Assembly: GCA_039936235.1 (NCBI GenBank) | Contig: JBDTIS010000141.1 | Location: 1-64,000, forward strand | Reading direction: 5' to 3' | Length of the DNA stretch: 64,000 bases | DNA from: CAHJXF01 sp039936235 | GTDB lineage: Bacteria; Pseudomonadota; Gammaproteobacteria; Burkholderiales; Burkholderiaceae_D | Shown: positions 53,377 to 62,384 of the stretch, one piece after another | How positions within the stretch are numbered: the stretch's first letter is position 1 | Layout of the letters: each line of letters begins with the position of its first letter | Translations under genes and position numbers: made by a program | Notes under the pieces: generated by a model | Database searches by the model: none | What the model was told of the DNA's origin: nothing | The model's input: only the letters and a program-made list of their open reading frames with translations

Positions 53377-54729
53377 ATGTCTCAAGACGATTCCAGCAAT
53401 TCGAAGGACGGCCTGTCGCGACGCGGCTTCCTGCAGGCCGGCGCCGGCCTCGCCGGCGGTCTTCTCGTTCCGAGCCTGATCCAGCAGGCCCTTGCGGCCG
53501 ATGCGACCGTGGGCACCTACCCGGCGGGCACGTCTGGCTCATCCGTCTTCGTCGGCATCTGCACGCCGCGCACCGGGACCTACGCGGCGCAGGGCGAGGA
53601 TGAGATCAAGGGCTACGAGCTGGCGATCGAGCACCTGAATGCGGGCGACGAGTTGATCCGCAAGATCTCGCCGAACACGAAGAAGGGCGTCCTCGGCAAG
53701 GAAGTGAAGTACGGCATCTCGGACAGCGAAGCGAAACCCAATACGGCGGTGCAGGCCGCGTCGCGATTCATCTCCGAGAACAAGGCCATCATGTTCACCG
53801 GCTCGGTCTCGAGCGCGGTCGCGGTGGCGCTCAACAAGCTCGCCGATCGCGAGAAGGTCATCTACCTGCCGTGCATCAGCGGCTCGAACGACACCACAGG
53901 CAAGGACTGCGTCCGCTATTCGTTCCGCGAGTGCTTCTACGCACAGACCGCGGCGCAGGCGATCGCCCCGGTGCTGATCAAGAACATCGGACGCGGCAAG
54001 AAGATCGCGTTCCTGACGCCCGACTACACCTATGGCCATACGGTGCGCCAGTCGATGGAGGACGTGCTCAAGGCCAAGGGCGACTGGACGGTCGCGACGA
54101 ACCAGGTCTCGCCGCTCGGCACGACCGACTTCTCGTCGTACCTGCTCAACGTCGCCAACAGCGGCGCGGACGTCGTCGTCAACATCAACTTCGGTCGTGA
54201 CGCGGTCCTCTCGATCAAGCAGGCGAGCAGCTTCGGCATCCTGCAGAAGATGACGCTGGTGCTGCCGTACAACACGCCGTTCGTCGCGAAGGAAGTCGGC
54301 GAGGAAGCGATGGAAGGCGTCTACGCCGGCACGGACTACTGGTGGACGATCGAAGACAAGTATCCGCTGGCGAAGATGTTCAACGCGTCCTTCAAGAAGA
54401 AGTACAACTACAACCCCGAGTGGGGCGCGAATGCGGCCTACCTGCAGATCGCGATGTGGGCCGACGCCTGCGAGCGCGCCAAGACCTTCAATCCGCCCGA
54501 CGTCATCAAGGCCTACGAAGCGGGCAAGGTGGTCCAGTCGACCGTCGGGGACGTCCACTTCCGTCCCGAGGATCATCAACTGGTGCGCCCGGTCATCATC
54601 GTCAAGGGCAAGAAGAAGTCGGCGATGAAGGCGGCGGACGACTACTACGACGTCGTGGACATCGTCGACGGCGGCCCGCTGATGCAGGCGCCCGACGCCT
54701 TCGGCTGCAAGCTCGGCAGCTACACCTGA
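53377..54729 (+). CDS. Branched-chain-type ABC transporter binding protein, Tat-type signal
   Basis: About 450 residues. The N-terminus carries a twin-Arg motif (LSRRGFLQAGAGLAGG) and cleavage near ALA, so export through Tat is likely. The rest is a type I periplasmic binding fold: FVGICTPRTGTYAAQGEDEIKG-like opening (quoted in part: CTPRTGTYAAQGEDE), MFTGSVSSAVAVALNKLADR and IAFLTPDYTYGHTVRQSMED. It captures an amino acid, amide or aromatic acid for the permeases next door. The clear AAGGA precedes the ATG. It is first in a five-part operon. Confidence 0.92.
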   Translation: MSQDDSSNSKDGLSRRGFLQAGAGLAGGLLVPSLIQQALAADATVGTYPAGTSGSSVFVGICTPRTGTYAAQGEDEIKGYELAIEHLNAGDELIRKISPNTKKGVLGKEVKYGISDSEAKPNTAVQAASRFISENKAIMFTGSVSSAVAVALNKLADREKVIYLPCISGSNDTTGKDCVRYSFRECFYAQTAAQAIAPVLIKNIGRGKKIAFLTPDYTYGHTVRQSMEDVLKAKGDWTVATNQVSPLGTTDFSSYLLNVANSGADVVVNINFGRDAVLSIKQASSFGILQKMTLVLPYNTPFVAKEVGEEAMEGVYAGTDYWWTIEDKYPLAKMFNASFKKKYNYNPEWGANAAYLQIAMWADACERAKTFNPPDVIKAYEAGKVVQSTVGDVHFRPEDHQLVRPVIIVKGKKKSAMKAADDYYDVVDIVDGGPLMQAPDAFGCKLGSYT

Positions 54730-54764
54730 CCGTCTGCGGTTAACCGGCCTTAGAAAGGGCGTCG

Positions 54765-55640
54765 ATGTTCAGTTGGGCCAACCTGGTTTCGCAGATGTTC
54801 AACGGCCTGGTGCTGGGAGCGCTGCTCGCGCTCATCAGCTCCGGCCTGACCATCATCTACGGGACGCTCGGCGTTCTGAATCTGGCACACGGCGCGATGT
54901 TCATGATCGGCGGCTACGCGGGCTACGTCGCGTATACGTACACCGATTCGTACGTCGTGGCCGTGATCGCCGGTTCGCTGTTCGTGATGGTGGTCGGCGT
55001 GTTGATGGAACGGGTCGTCATCCGCCATTTCTACAGCCGGCCGGACGAAGACCAGATCCTGGTGACGTTCGGCCTCGGCATCTGTTTCGTCGAGGTCATC
55101 CGCTACTTCTTCGGCAGCCTGTCGCGGTCGATGCCGTCGCCGTCGTGGGCCACCGGGATCACGTCGCTCGGTTTCGTGTTCTATCCGACCTACCGGCTCG
55201 CAGTGGTGGGCATCGTGGCGGTCGCGCTGCTCGCGCTCTACATCGTCCTGTACCGCACGCGGCTCGGCATGATCGTGCGCGCGGGCATCGAGGACGCGGT
55301 GATGGTCGACTCGCTCGGCATCAACGTGTATCGGATCTTCATGATCGTGTTCGGCATCGGCGCGATGGCGGCGGGCTTCGCCGGTGCCGTGAACCTGCCG
55401 GTCGCCCCGATCACACCCGATAGCGGCGAAGCGATCCTCATCCAGACCTTCGTGGTGATCGTGATCGGCGGCGTCGGTTCGTTCCCCGGCGCCATTCTCG
55501 GAGGCATCATTGCCGGCGAGATCCTCAGCATCACGTCGATGATCAATCCCGGCTACGCGTATCTCATGCTGTTCGTCGCGATGACGCTGGTGCTGGTCTA
55601 CCGGCCTCACGGGTTGCTCGGCAGCCAGACACGGAGCTGA
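54765..55640 (+). CDS. livH: Branched-chain-type ABC permease (LivH type)
   Basis: A 291-residue inner-membrane permease. MFNGLVLGALLALISSGLTIIYGTLGVLNLAHG is the LivH opening (quoted in part: LLALISSGLTIIYGTLGVLN). IVIGGVGSFPGAILGGIIAGE is the EAA-like coupling region. With the fused LivM-LivG and LivF it forms the first ABC importer. It follows the binding-protein gene by 35 bases and precedes the fusion gene by three. Substrate is unknown; the symbol marks the family, not leucine specificity. Confidence 0.92.
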   Translation: MFSWANLVSQMFNGLVLGALLALISSGLTIIYGTLGVLNLAHGAMFMIGGYAGYVAYTYTDSYVVAVIAGSLFVMVVGVLMERVVIRHFYSRPDEDQILVTFGLGICFVEVIRYFFGSLSRSMPSPSWATGITSLGFVFYPTYRLAVVGIVAVALLALYIVLYRTRLGMIVRAGIEDAVMVDSLGINVYRIFMIVFGIGAMAAGFAGAVNLPVAPITPDSGEAILIQTFVVIVIGGVGSFPGAILGGIIAGEILSITSMINPGYAYLMLFVAMTLVLVYRPHGLLGSQTRS

Positions 55641-55643
55641 CCG

Positions 55644-57491
55644 ATGGCCCGCATTTCCCCAGCGCGTCGTTACGGACGCGCCGAGATCCTGACGGCCATC
55701 GGGCTGATCCTGGCGCCGTTCGTGCTGCCGTACTTCGGCTTCGCGACCGACACGATGAACCGCATCCTGGTGCTGGGCCTGTTCGGCATCGGCTTCGACC
55801 TGCTGTTCGGCTACACCGGCCAGCTCTCGTTCGGCCAGTCGGCCTTCTTCGGGACCGGCGGGTTCGTGGCCGCCTACCTGCTGACACGGACCGGCTTTCC
55901 TAGCGTCACGCTCGCGTTGCTGATCGGCACGGCAGTCGCCGCAGCGACCGGCTATGTCGTCGGCCTGATCGCGCTCAGGCGTACCGGCATCTACTTCGCG
56001 ATGATCACCGTCGCGATCGCCGAGGTGTTCTTCTTCGTGGAGAACTCGCCGATGTCCGCCTACACCGGCGGCGAGAACGGGCTGCCCGGCGTGCCCGCGC
56101 CGACGTTCTACCTCGGCTTCACGACCCTCCCGATCACGAGCGGCTGGAGCATGTACGGCTTCCTGGCCGTGTGCTACTTCATCGGCATCGTGTTCGCGCG
56201 CCGCATCGTCCAGTCGCCGGTCGGCCGCATCCTCGTCGCGATTCGCGACAACCCGCTGCGGGCGCAGGCGGTCGGTCACGACGTACATCGCTACAAGCTC
56301 CTGGTGTTCGTGATCGCGGCCGCCTATGGCGGCCTCGCCGGTGGGCTGCTCGGCGTGCTGCAGGGCTACATGCCGCCCGACGCGTTCACGTTCGATACGT
56401 CCGGGCAGCTCGTCATGCAGAGCGTGATCGGTGGACTGGGCACCCTGTACGGGCCGCTCGTGGGGGCCGCGATCTGGCTCTACCTGCGCGACTTCCTCCA
56501 GGACGCACTCCATCTCGGCGCGGCGTGGAAGCTCGTGCTCGGTGCGATCTTCGTGCTGCTCGTGTTCTTCCTGCGCCGTGGCGTGATCGGCGGCTTCGTC
56601 AGCCTGCGTGCCTGGATCGCCCATCGCGGCAGCGCCACGACCGACGGTGAGGAGCCCGACGGCGAGATGGCGGAGATCGAGGACACGCCCGTCGCGGCGG
56701 CGATGCCCGCGCGTCACCGCGACATCGACCGGACGTCCGGTCCGATCCTGCAGGCGACCGGGCTCTCCAAGCGCTACGGCGGGTTGATGGCGAACAGCGA
56801 TATCGACTTCACGGTCGAGCACGGCGAGCTGCGCGGCATCATCGGTCCGAACGGCGCCGGCAAATCCACGTTCTTCAAGATGCTGACCTGCGAGGTGGCG
56901 CCGACCTCGGGCAAGATCGTCTTCGAAGGCAGGGACATCACCGGCATGAGCGTCACCGACGTCTGCCAGCTCGGCCTCACCAAGAGCTACCAGGTCAACC
57001 AGCTCTTCACGCACCTGACCGCACGCGAGAACCTGACGGTCGCGGCGCTGGCCGACCTGCGCGGGAAGTTCCGCATGGACGTGCTGCGCACGCCGTCGAA
57101 GATTCCGGGACTGTCCGATCAGGTCGACCACGTGCTCGGTCTCGTCAACCTGTCGCGCCGCGCCGACACGCCGGTCGCGTCGCTCGCATACGGCGAGAAG
57201 CGACGCCTGGAGATCGGCCTCGCGCTCGCCACGTCGCCCAGCCTGCTGCTGCTCGACGAACCGCTCGCCGGCATGAGTCCGCAGGAACGCGTGTCGACCG
57301 TCCGCCTGCGCAAGTCGATCAGCGCGGGCCGCACGATGATCATCATCGACCACGACATGGACGCGCTCTTCGAACTGGCCGAGAAGGTCACGGTCCTGCA
57401 GGAAGGCCGGGTGCTGGTGGAGGGGACGCCCGACGAGATCAAGGGTAACGCACGGGTGCAGGAAGCCTATCTCGGCGGAGTCCTCGAATGA
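55644..57491 (+). CDS. Fused permease-ATPase (LivM-LivG) of ABC importer
   Basis: A 615-residue protein. Residues about 1-325 are a LivM-type permease (LLFGYTGQLSFGQSAFFGTGG, IRDNPLRAQAVGHDV, SVIGGLGTLYGPLVGAAIW). After a linker (about 325-365) comes a LivG-type ATPase: Walker A GPNGAGKSTFF, signature-region SLAYGEKRRLEIGLAL and Walker B LLLLDEPLAGMS. Fusion of the two is known in some transporters and would fix their ratio. It is coupled to livF by a four-base overlap. Confidence 0.92.
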   Translation: MARISPARRYGRAEILTAIGLILAPFVLPYFGFATDTMNRILVLGLFGIGFDLLFGYTGQLSFGQSAFFGTGGFVAAYLLTRTGFPSVTLALLIGTAVAAATGYVVGLIALRRTGIYFAMITVAIAEVFFFVENSPMSAYTGGENGLPGVPAPTFYLGFTTLPITSGWSMYGFLAVCYFIGIVFARRIVQSPVGRILVAIRDNPLRAQAVGHDVHRYKLLVFVIAAAYGGLAGGLLGVLQGYMPPDAFTFDTSGQLVMQSVIGGLGTLYGPLVGAAIWLYLRDFLQDALHLGAAWKLVLGAIFVLLVFFLRRGVIGGFVSLRAWIAHRGSATTDGEEPDGEMAEIEDTPVAAAMPARHRDIDRTSGPILQATGLSKRYGGLMANSDIDFTVEHGELRGIIGPNGAGKSTFFKMLTCEVAPTSGKIVFEGRDITGMSVTDVCQLGLTKSYQVNQLFTHLTARENLTVAALADLRGKFRMDVLRTPSKIPGLSDQVDHVLGLVNLSRRADTPVASLAYGEKRRLEIGLALATSPSLLLLDEPLAGMSPQERVSTVRLRKSISAGRTMIIIDHDMDALFELAEKVTVLQEGRVLVEGTPDEIKGNARVQEAYLGGVLE

Positions 57492-58186
57492 GCCTTCTCG
57501 AGGTCCAGGGTCTCAACAGCTACTACGGCGATTCGCACATCCTGTTCGACGTTTCGCTGCGCGTGGAGCCGAACGAGGTCGTCGCGCTGATCGGCCGCAA
57601 CGGCGCCGGCAAGAGCACGACGCTGAAGAGCCTGATGGGCGTCGTCACCCCGCGAAGCGGCTCGGTGGTCTTCGACGGCCATGACGTCGCCGGCAAGAAG
57701 AGTCACGCGATCGCCAGGGCCGGCATGCAGCTGGTTCACGAGGACCGTCGTATCTTCGGCAGCCTCAACGTCGAGGAGAACATCATCCTCGCCGGACTGA
57801 CCGCGCCGGCGCGCTGGCCGCTCGACCGCATCTACGAGATGTTCCCGCGGCTCAAGGAACGGCGCGGCAGCCGCGGGACCGACCTGTCCGGCGGCGAGCA
57901 GCAGATGCTCGCGATCGCGCGCGCGCTGGTGCGCGATCCGAAGCTGATCCTTCTCGACGAACCGTTCGAGGGTCTGGCGCCGGTGATCGTGCAGGACTTG
58001 ATGAAAGCGTGCAGGGCGCTTGCGGCGGCCGGCCAGACCATCGTGCTCGTCGAGCAGAACCTGGCAGCCACGCTGGCGCTCGCGCATCGCATCTACATCG
58101 TCAACAACGGCCACATCGTCCACGAAGGCCTGGCCAGCGAACTCAAGGCCCGGCCCGAGATCCTGCAGCGCTATCTCGGCGTCTGA
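57488..58186 (+). CDS. livF: Branched-chain-type ABC ATPase (LivF type)
   Basis: A 232-residue ATPase with Walker A GRNGAGKSTT, Q-loop region in VHEDRRIFGSLNVEENI, signature LSGGEQQM and Walker B LILLDEPFEGLAP. The last two are the LivF pattern. It energises the transporter of the preceding genes. Its ATG overlaps the stop of the permease-ATPase fusion (ATGA). A 239-base gap to the CoA ligase follows. Confidence 0.94.
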   Translation: MSLLEVQGLNSYYGDSHILFDVSLRVEPNEVVALIGRNGAGKSTTLKSLMGVVTPRSGSVVFDGHDVAGKKSHAIARAGMQLVHEDRRIFGSLNVEENIILAGLTAPARWPLDRIYEMFPRLKERRGSRGTDLSGGEQQMLAIARALVRDPKLILLDEPFEGLAPVIVQDLMKACRALAAAGQTIVLVEQNLAATLALAHRIYIVNNGHIVHEGLASELKARPEILQRYLGV

Positions 58187-58425
58187 GGCGGCCGGCTGGA
58201 CCGGTCGATCGTGATCAAGCGGACAAGCGACGCCGATCGGGGTCACGATACCCTGCGTCGCGACCGCGTTTCACAGGCGCGCGGCAGGGTTAGACCCTAA
58301 CGCAACTTGCAGGGCCGGATGCGAAAATTGCCAGTTGCAAAGGCGATGCGAAAGTCCGACCGGCGTCCGATCGATCCCTTCGATGAACGCATCGGCAGAC
58401 ACGGCGACACGGAGCGTGGGTCACC

Positions 58426-60411
58426 ATGACTGAAGGCACAGCAACCACCAGCGCGATCGCCGACGACGTAGCGACGATACCGCGACTGCTCGTCGAGCAT
58501 GCGCGGGTCCGTGGCAACCGCGCGTCGATCCGCGAGAAGGACCTCGGTATCTGGCAGACCTGGACGTGGTCGCAGGTGCTGTCCGAGGTCGAGGCGCTGA
58601 CCGCCGGCCTGTCGCTGCTCGGTCTCCGACGCGGTGACCATCTGGCCATCGTCGGTGACAACCGGCCGCGGCTCTACTGGTCGATGACCGCGGCACAGGC
58701 GCTCGGCGCCGTGCCGGTGCCGCTGTACCAGGACGCGATCACCAGCGAGATGCAGTTCGTGCTGGAAGATGCCGAGGTGCGCGTCGCGTTTGCCGAAGAC
58801 CAGGAGCAGGTCGACAAGCTGCTCGAGATGCTGCCGCGACTGCCGCACCTCGAGACCATCGTGTACGACGACGCGCGTGGTCTGCGACATTACGACGCGC
58901 CGCAGCTCGTGTCCTTCGACGACGTGCAGCGCGACGGTCGCGCGCTGCTCGCGAAGGATCCGGCGTTCTTCGCGCGCGAGGTCGCAGTCGGCAAGCCCGA
59001 CGACATCGCGGTGATGCTGTACACGTCGGGCACCACCAGCAAGCCGAAGGGCGTGTGCCTGACGCACCGCTCGTTCGTCGCGGTCGCGCGCGGCGCGGTC
59101 GCGTTCGACGGCTTCAACGAGCGCGACGAGGTGTTGAGCTACCTGCCGATGGCGTGGGTCGGCGACCACCTGTTCTCGTATGCCGAGGCGATGGCGGCCG
59201 GCTACTGCGTCAACTGTCCCGAGTCCGGCGATACCGTGATGACCGACCTGCGCGAGATCGGTCCCACCTACTACTTCGCACCGCCGCGGGTGTTCGAGAA
59301 CCTGCTGACGCAGGTCACGATTCGCATGGACGACGCCGGTGCGATCAAGCGCGGGCTGTTCAAGTTTTTCATGGGCGTCGCGAAGCGCTGCGGCGCGGAC
59401 CTGATGGACGGCCGGCCGGTGGGCCTCGGCGATCGCGTGTTGTACGCGATCGGCAATCTCGTCATCTACGGTCCGCTGCGCAACGTGCTCGGCATGAGCC
59501 GGCTGCGCGTCGCCTACACCGGCGGGGCGGCGATCGGCCCGGACCTGTTCGGTTTCTATCGATCGATCGGCATCAACATCAAGCAGTTCTACGGTCAGAC
59601 CGAGACCTGCGCGTACGTCTGCAAGCAGAAGGACGGCGAGGTCCGCCTCGACACGGTCGGCAAGCCGATGGCCGGCGTGTCGCTGCGGATCGCGGACAAC
59701 GGCGAGGTGCAGATCCGGTCTCCCGGGATGCTCAAGGAGTACCACCGGCGTCCGGAAGCGACCGCCGGGGCAGTGACCGAGGACGGCTGGTTCATGACCG
59801 GCGACGCCGGCTTCGTCGACGATCGCGGCGAGCTGAGGATCATCGATCGCGCGACGGACGTGGGTCGCCTCGCGGGCGGCGCGTACGACGGCGCGCTGTT
59901 CGCGCCGCAGTACATCGAGAACAAGCTGAAGTTCTTCCCTTACATCAAGGAGGCCGTCGCGTTCGGCAACGGCCGCGACATGTGCTGCGCGTTCATCAAC
60001 ATCGACGTGACGGCCGTCGGCAACTGGGCCGAGCGCCGCAACCTGCCGTACGCCGGCTACACCGATCTGGCGCAGAAGGACGAGGTCTACCTGCTGATCC
60101 AGCAATGCATCGAGGAGGCGAACGTCACGCTGTCGCAGGACAGCGCGCTGGCGGGCTCGCAGATCCGGCGCTTCCTGATCCTGCACAAGGAGCTCGATCC
60201 CGACGACGACGAACTGACGCGCACGCGCAAGGTCCGGCGCGGATTCATCGCCGAGAAGTACGGCGTCCTGGTCGACGCGCTGTATGCCGGCAAGACGTCC
60301 CAGTTCATCTCGACCGAGGTCAAGTTCGAGGACGGCCGGCGTGGTCGCGTCGAGGCCGACCTGAAGATCCGCGACGCGAAGACATTCGGGACTATGGCGC
60401 ATGCAGCCTGA
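58426..60411 (+). CDS. AMP-forming acyl-CoA synthetase (long-chain / aryl type)
   Basis: A 661-residue enzyme. The phosphate-binding loop reads YTSGTTSKPKG (Ser in place of the usual Gly), the adenylate motif YGQTETCAYV, then GWFMTGDAGFVDDRGELRIIDR and the C-terminal KVRRGFIAEKYG-like catalytic region. It activates a carboxylic acid to its CoA ester via an acyl-AMP, in the cytoplasm. It sits between two ABC importers and overlaps livG of the second by 11 bases, so it probably activates the acid those transporters bring in. The acid is unknown. Confidence 0.93.
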   Translation: MTEGTATTSAIADDVATIPRLLVEHARVRGNRASIREKDLGIWQTWTWSQVLSEVEALTAGLSLLGLRRGDHLAIVGDNRPRLYWSMTAAQALGAVPVPLYQDAITSEMQFVLEDAEVRVAFAEDQEQVDKLLEMLPRLPHLETIVYDDARGLRHYDAPQLVSFDDVQRDGRALLAKDPAFFAREVAVGKPDDIAVMLYTSGTTSKPKGVCLTHRSFVAVARGAVAFDGFNERDEVLSYLPMAWVGDHLFSYAEAMAAGYCVNCPESGDTVMTDLREIGPTYYFAPPRVFENLLTQVTIRMDDAGAIKRGLFKFFMGVAKRCGADLMDGRPVGLGDRVLYAIGNLVIYGPLRNVLGMSRLRVAYTGGAAIGPDLFGFYRSIGINIKQFYGQTETCAYVCKQKDGEVRLDTVGKPMAGVSLRIADNGEVQIRSPGMLKEYHRRPEATAGAVTEDGWFMTGDAGFVDDRGELRIIDRATDVGRLAGGAYDGALFAPQYIENKLKFFPYIKEAVAFGNGRDMCCAFINIDVTAVGNWAERRNLPYAGYTDLAQKDEVYLLIQQCIEEANVTLSQDSALAGSQIRRFLILHKELDPDDDELTRTRKVRRGFIAEKYGVLVDALYAGKTSQFISTEVKFEDGRRGRVEADLKIRDAKTFGTMAHAA

Positions 60412-61255
60412 CCGCCTGCAGCGGGAGGTCGACCGGATGGGGGGCGGCGCGGGCGGCGGGCTGCTGCCGACCGGTGGTCGACGCATCGGCGACGTGATCC
60501 TCGCGCTCGAATCGATCTCGCTTTCGTTCGGGGGCGTGAAGGCGTTGACCGACATCTCGTTCGACGTCCGCGATCACGAGATCCGCGCGATCATCGGGCC
60601 GAACGGCGCCGGCAAGAGCTCGATGCTCAACGTGATCAATGGCGTGTATCACCCGCAGAAGGGTCGCATCATCTTCCACGGCAGCGAGCGCAAAAATATC
60701 AAGCCGCACGAGGCCGCGCGCGAAGGCATCGCCCGCACGTTCCAGAACATCGCGCTGTTCAAGGGCATGAGCGTGCTCGACAACATCATGACCGGCCGCA
60801 ATACGCTGATGCGCGGCAACTTCATCCTCGACGCGCTGCACCTGGGCTTCTCGCGCAACGAAGAGTTGCGGCATCGTCGGCATGTCGAGCAGGTCATCGA
60901 CTTCCTCGAGATCCAGCACATCCGCAAGACGTCGGTGGGACGCCTGCCTTACGGGTTGCAGAAGCGCGTCGAGCTCGCACGCGCGCTGGCGGCCGAGCCG
61001 AAGATGCTGCTGCTCGACGAGCCGATGGCGGGGATGAACGTCGAAGAGAAGCAGGACATGTGTCGCTTCATCCTCGACGTCAACGACCAGTTCGGAACCA
61101 CGATCGTGCTGATCGAGCACGACATGAGCGTGGTGATGGACATCTCGGATCGGGTGGTGGTGCTGGACTACGGGAAGAAGATCGGGGACGGGACGCCCGA
61201 CGAGGTGAGGCGGAATCAGGATGTGATCGATGCCTACCTGGGGGTGGTGCATTGA
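60401..61255 (+). CDS. livG: Branched-chain-type ABC ATPase (LivG type), second system
   Basis: About 284 residues. An N-terminal extension (MQPDRLQREVDRMGGGAGGG) precedes the ATPase core: Walker A GPNGAGKSSM, signature-like GRLPYGLQKRVELARAL and Walker B MLLLDEPMAGMN. It overlaps the CoA ligase stop by 11 bases. A second ATG inside (about 60437) is possible. It belongs to the second ABC importer with the LivH, LivM and binding-protein genes downstream; livF is not in the window. Confidence 0.9.
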   Translation: MQPDRLQREVDRMGGGAGGGLLPTGGRRIGDVILALESISLSFGGVKALTDISFDVRDHEIRAIIGPNGAGKSSMLNVINGVYHPQKGRIIFHGSERKNIKPHEAAREGIARTFQNIALFKGMSVLDNIMTGRNTLMRGNFILDALHLGFSRNEELRHRRHVEQVIDFLEIQHIRKTSVGRLPYGLQKRVELARALAAEPKMLLLDEPMAGMNVEEKQDMCRFILDVNDQFGTTIVLIEHDMSVVMDISDRVVVLDYGKKIGDGTPDEVRRNQDVIDAYLGVVH

Positions 61256-61325
61256 TGGACGCGATGCTCGGCGCACCCGCTCGGTCGCGCTCGCTCCCCT
61301 TCACGGTGCCGGGAGCGACCGCCGG

Positions 61326-61365
61326 ACCCATCCCCTCCTCGACCCTCCCCTCGAAGGGGAGGGGG
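61326..61365 (+). repeat. Dispersed stem-loop repeat, copy 2
   Basis: ACCCATCCCCTCCTCGA followed by a hairpin with nine-base perfect arms (61343-61351 and 61355-61363, CCCTCCCCT / AGGGGAGGG) and loop CGA. Same element as 50360-50400 in opposite orientation. It lies in the 150-base gap between livG and livH. Confidence 0.65.
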
Positions 61366-61405
61366 ACGACAGCCTTCCGCCTCTGGCGGAAGGATTCATA
61401 AAGAG

Positions 61406-62299
61406 ATGCAGTTCTTCATCGAAGTCCTGATCGGCGGCCTGCTGTCGGGCGTGATGTACTCGCTTGTCGCGCTCGGCTTCGTGCTGATCTACAAGGCGTC
61501 CGGCGTATTCAATTTCGCGCAGGGCGCGATGGTCTACTTCGCCGCGCTGTCGTTCGTCGGCATCCTCGCGAAGGGCGTGCCGTTCGGCGTCGCGCTGATC
61601 CTCGCGCTGGCGATCATGATCGTCTTCGGCATCGTCACCGAACGCTTCGTGCTGCGGCCGCTGGTCAACCAGCCGCCGATCTCGCTGTTCATGGCGACCA
61701 TCGGCCTCGCGTTCTTCCTCGAAGGCCTCGGGCCCTTCCTGTGGGGCAACGAGAGCCACGAGATCAAGCTCGGCATCCCCGACGAGCCGCTGCCGTTCTT
61801 CCTCGACCGCTACAACATCGCGATCTCCACCTTCGACCTCGCTGCGGCCGCCATCGCCGGCGCGCTCGTCGCGGGCCTCGCGCTGTTCTTCCAGAAGACC
61901 AAGATCGGTCGCGCGCTGCGCGCGGTCGCCGACGATCATCAGGCCGCGCTGTCGATCGGCATCCCGCTGCAGGTGATCTGGATGATCGTGTGGGGCGTCG
62001 CCGGTTTCGTCGCGCTGGTCGCCGGACTGCTATGGGGTGCACGCAACGGCGTGCAGCTCGCACTGGTGTCGGTGGTCCTCAAGGCGCTGCCGGTGCTGAT
62101 CCTCGGCGGCTTCACGTCGGTACCCGGCGCGATCGTCGGCGGGCTGATCATCGGCAGCACCGAGAAGCTCGCGGAGGTGTACATCGGGCCGATGGTCGGT
62201 GGCGGGCTGGAAAGCTGGTTCCCTTACGTGCTCGCGCTGGCGTTCCTGCTGGTCCGCCCGGAAGGGCTGTTCGGCGAGCGGCATATCGATCGGGTGTGA
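61406..62299 (+). CDS. livH: Branched-chain-type ABC permease (LivH type), second system
   Basis: A 297-residue permease: MQFFIEVLIGGLLSGVMYSL, LGFVLIYKASGVFNFAQGAM, and ILGGFTSVPGAIVGGLIIG for the coupling region. It forms the importer with the LivM-type permease and LivG-type ATPase of this cluster. It is about 150 bases after livG, a gap filled by a repeat, and 85 bases before livM, a gap holding a perfect palindrome. Confidence 0.92.
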   Translation: MQFFIEVLIGGLLSGVMYSLVALGFVLIYKASGVFNFAQGAMVYFAALSFVGILAKGVPFGVALILALAIMIVFGIVTERFVLRPLVNQPPISLFMATIGLAFFLEGLGPFLWGNESHEIKLGIPDEPLPFFLDRYNIAISTFDLAAAAIAGALVAGLALFFQKTKIGRALRAVADDHQAALSIGIPLQVIWMIVWGVAGFVALVAGLLWGARNGVQLALVSVVLKALPVLILGGFTSVPGAIVGGLIIGSTEKLAEVYIGPMVGGGLESWFPYVLALAFLLVRPEGLFGERHIDRV

Positions 62300-62333
62300 C
62301 GATGCGATTGAGCACGCGCTTCCTCGATGCCCA

Positions 62334-62355
62334 CGTTCCCGCGTACGCGGGAACG
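62334..62355. repeat. Perfect 22-base palindrome, REP-like
   Basis: CGTTCCCGCG-TA-CGCGGGAACG is fully self-complementary. It lies between the stop of livH (62299) and the start of livM (62385). Elements of the CCCGCG-nn-CGCGGG type are common intergenic repeats in Burkholderiales-like genomes; the family is not assigned here. Confidence 0.6.
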
Positions 62356-62384
62356 ACGTTTCCAAACATGAGTCCGGGCTGCTG

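Noticed and set aside
54750..57353. An 867-residue minus-strand open frame antisense to the first ABC importer
   Set aside because: Composition is almost only charged and Ala/Gln residues with no recognisable domain; the plus-strand genes are certain.
58305..58335. Possible sigma-54 promoter before the CoA ligase
   Set aside because: The GG and GC elements cannot be placed at the required spacing.
58297..60555. A 752-residue minus-strand open frame antisense to the CoA ligase
   Set aside because: A shadow of the ligase; it crosses the ligase ends and has no domain.
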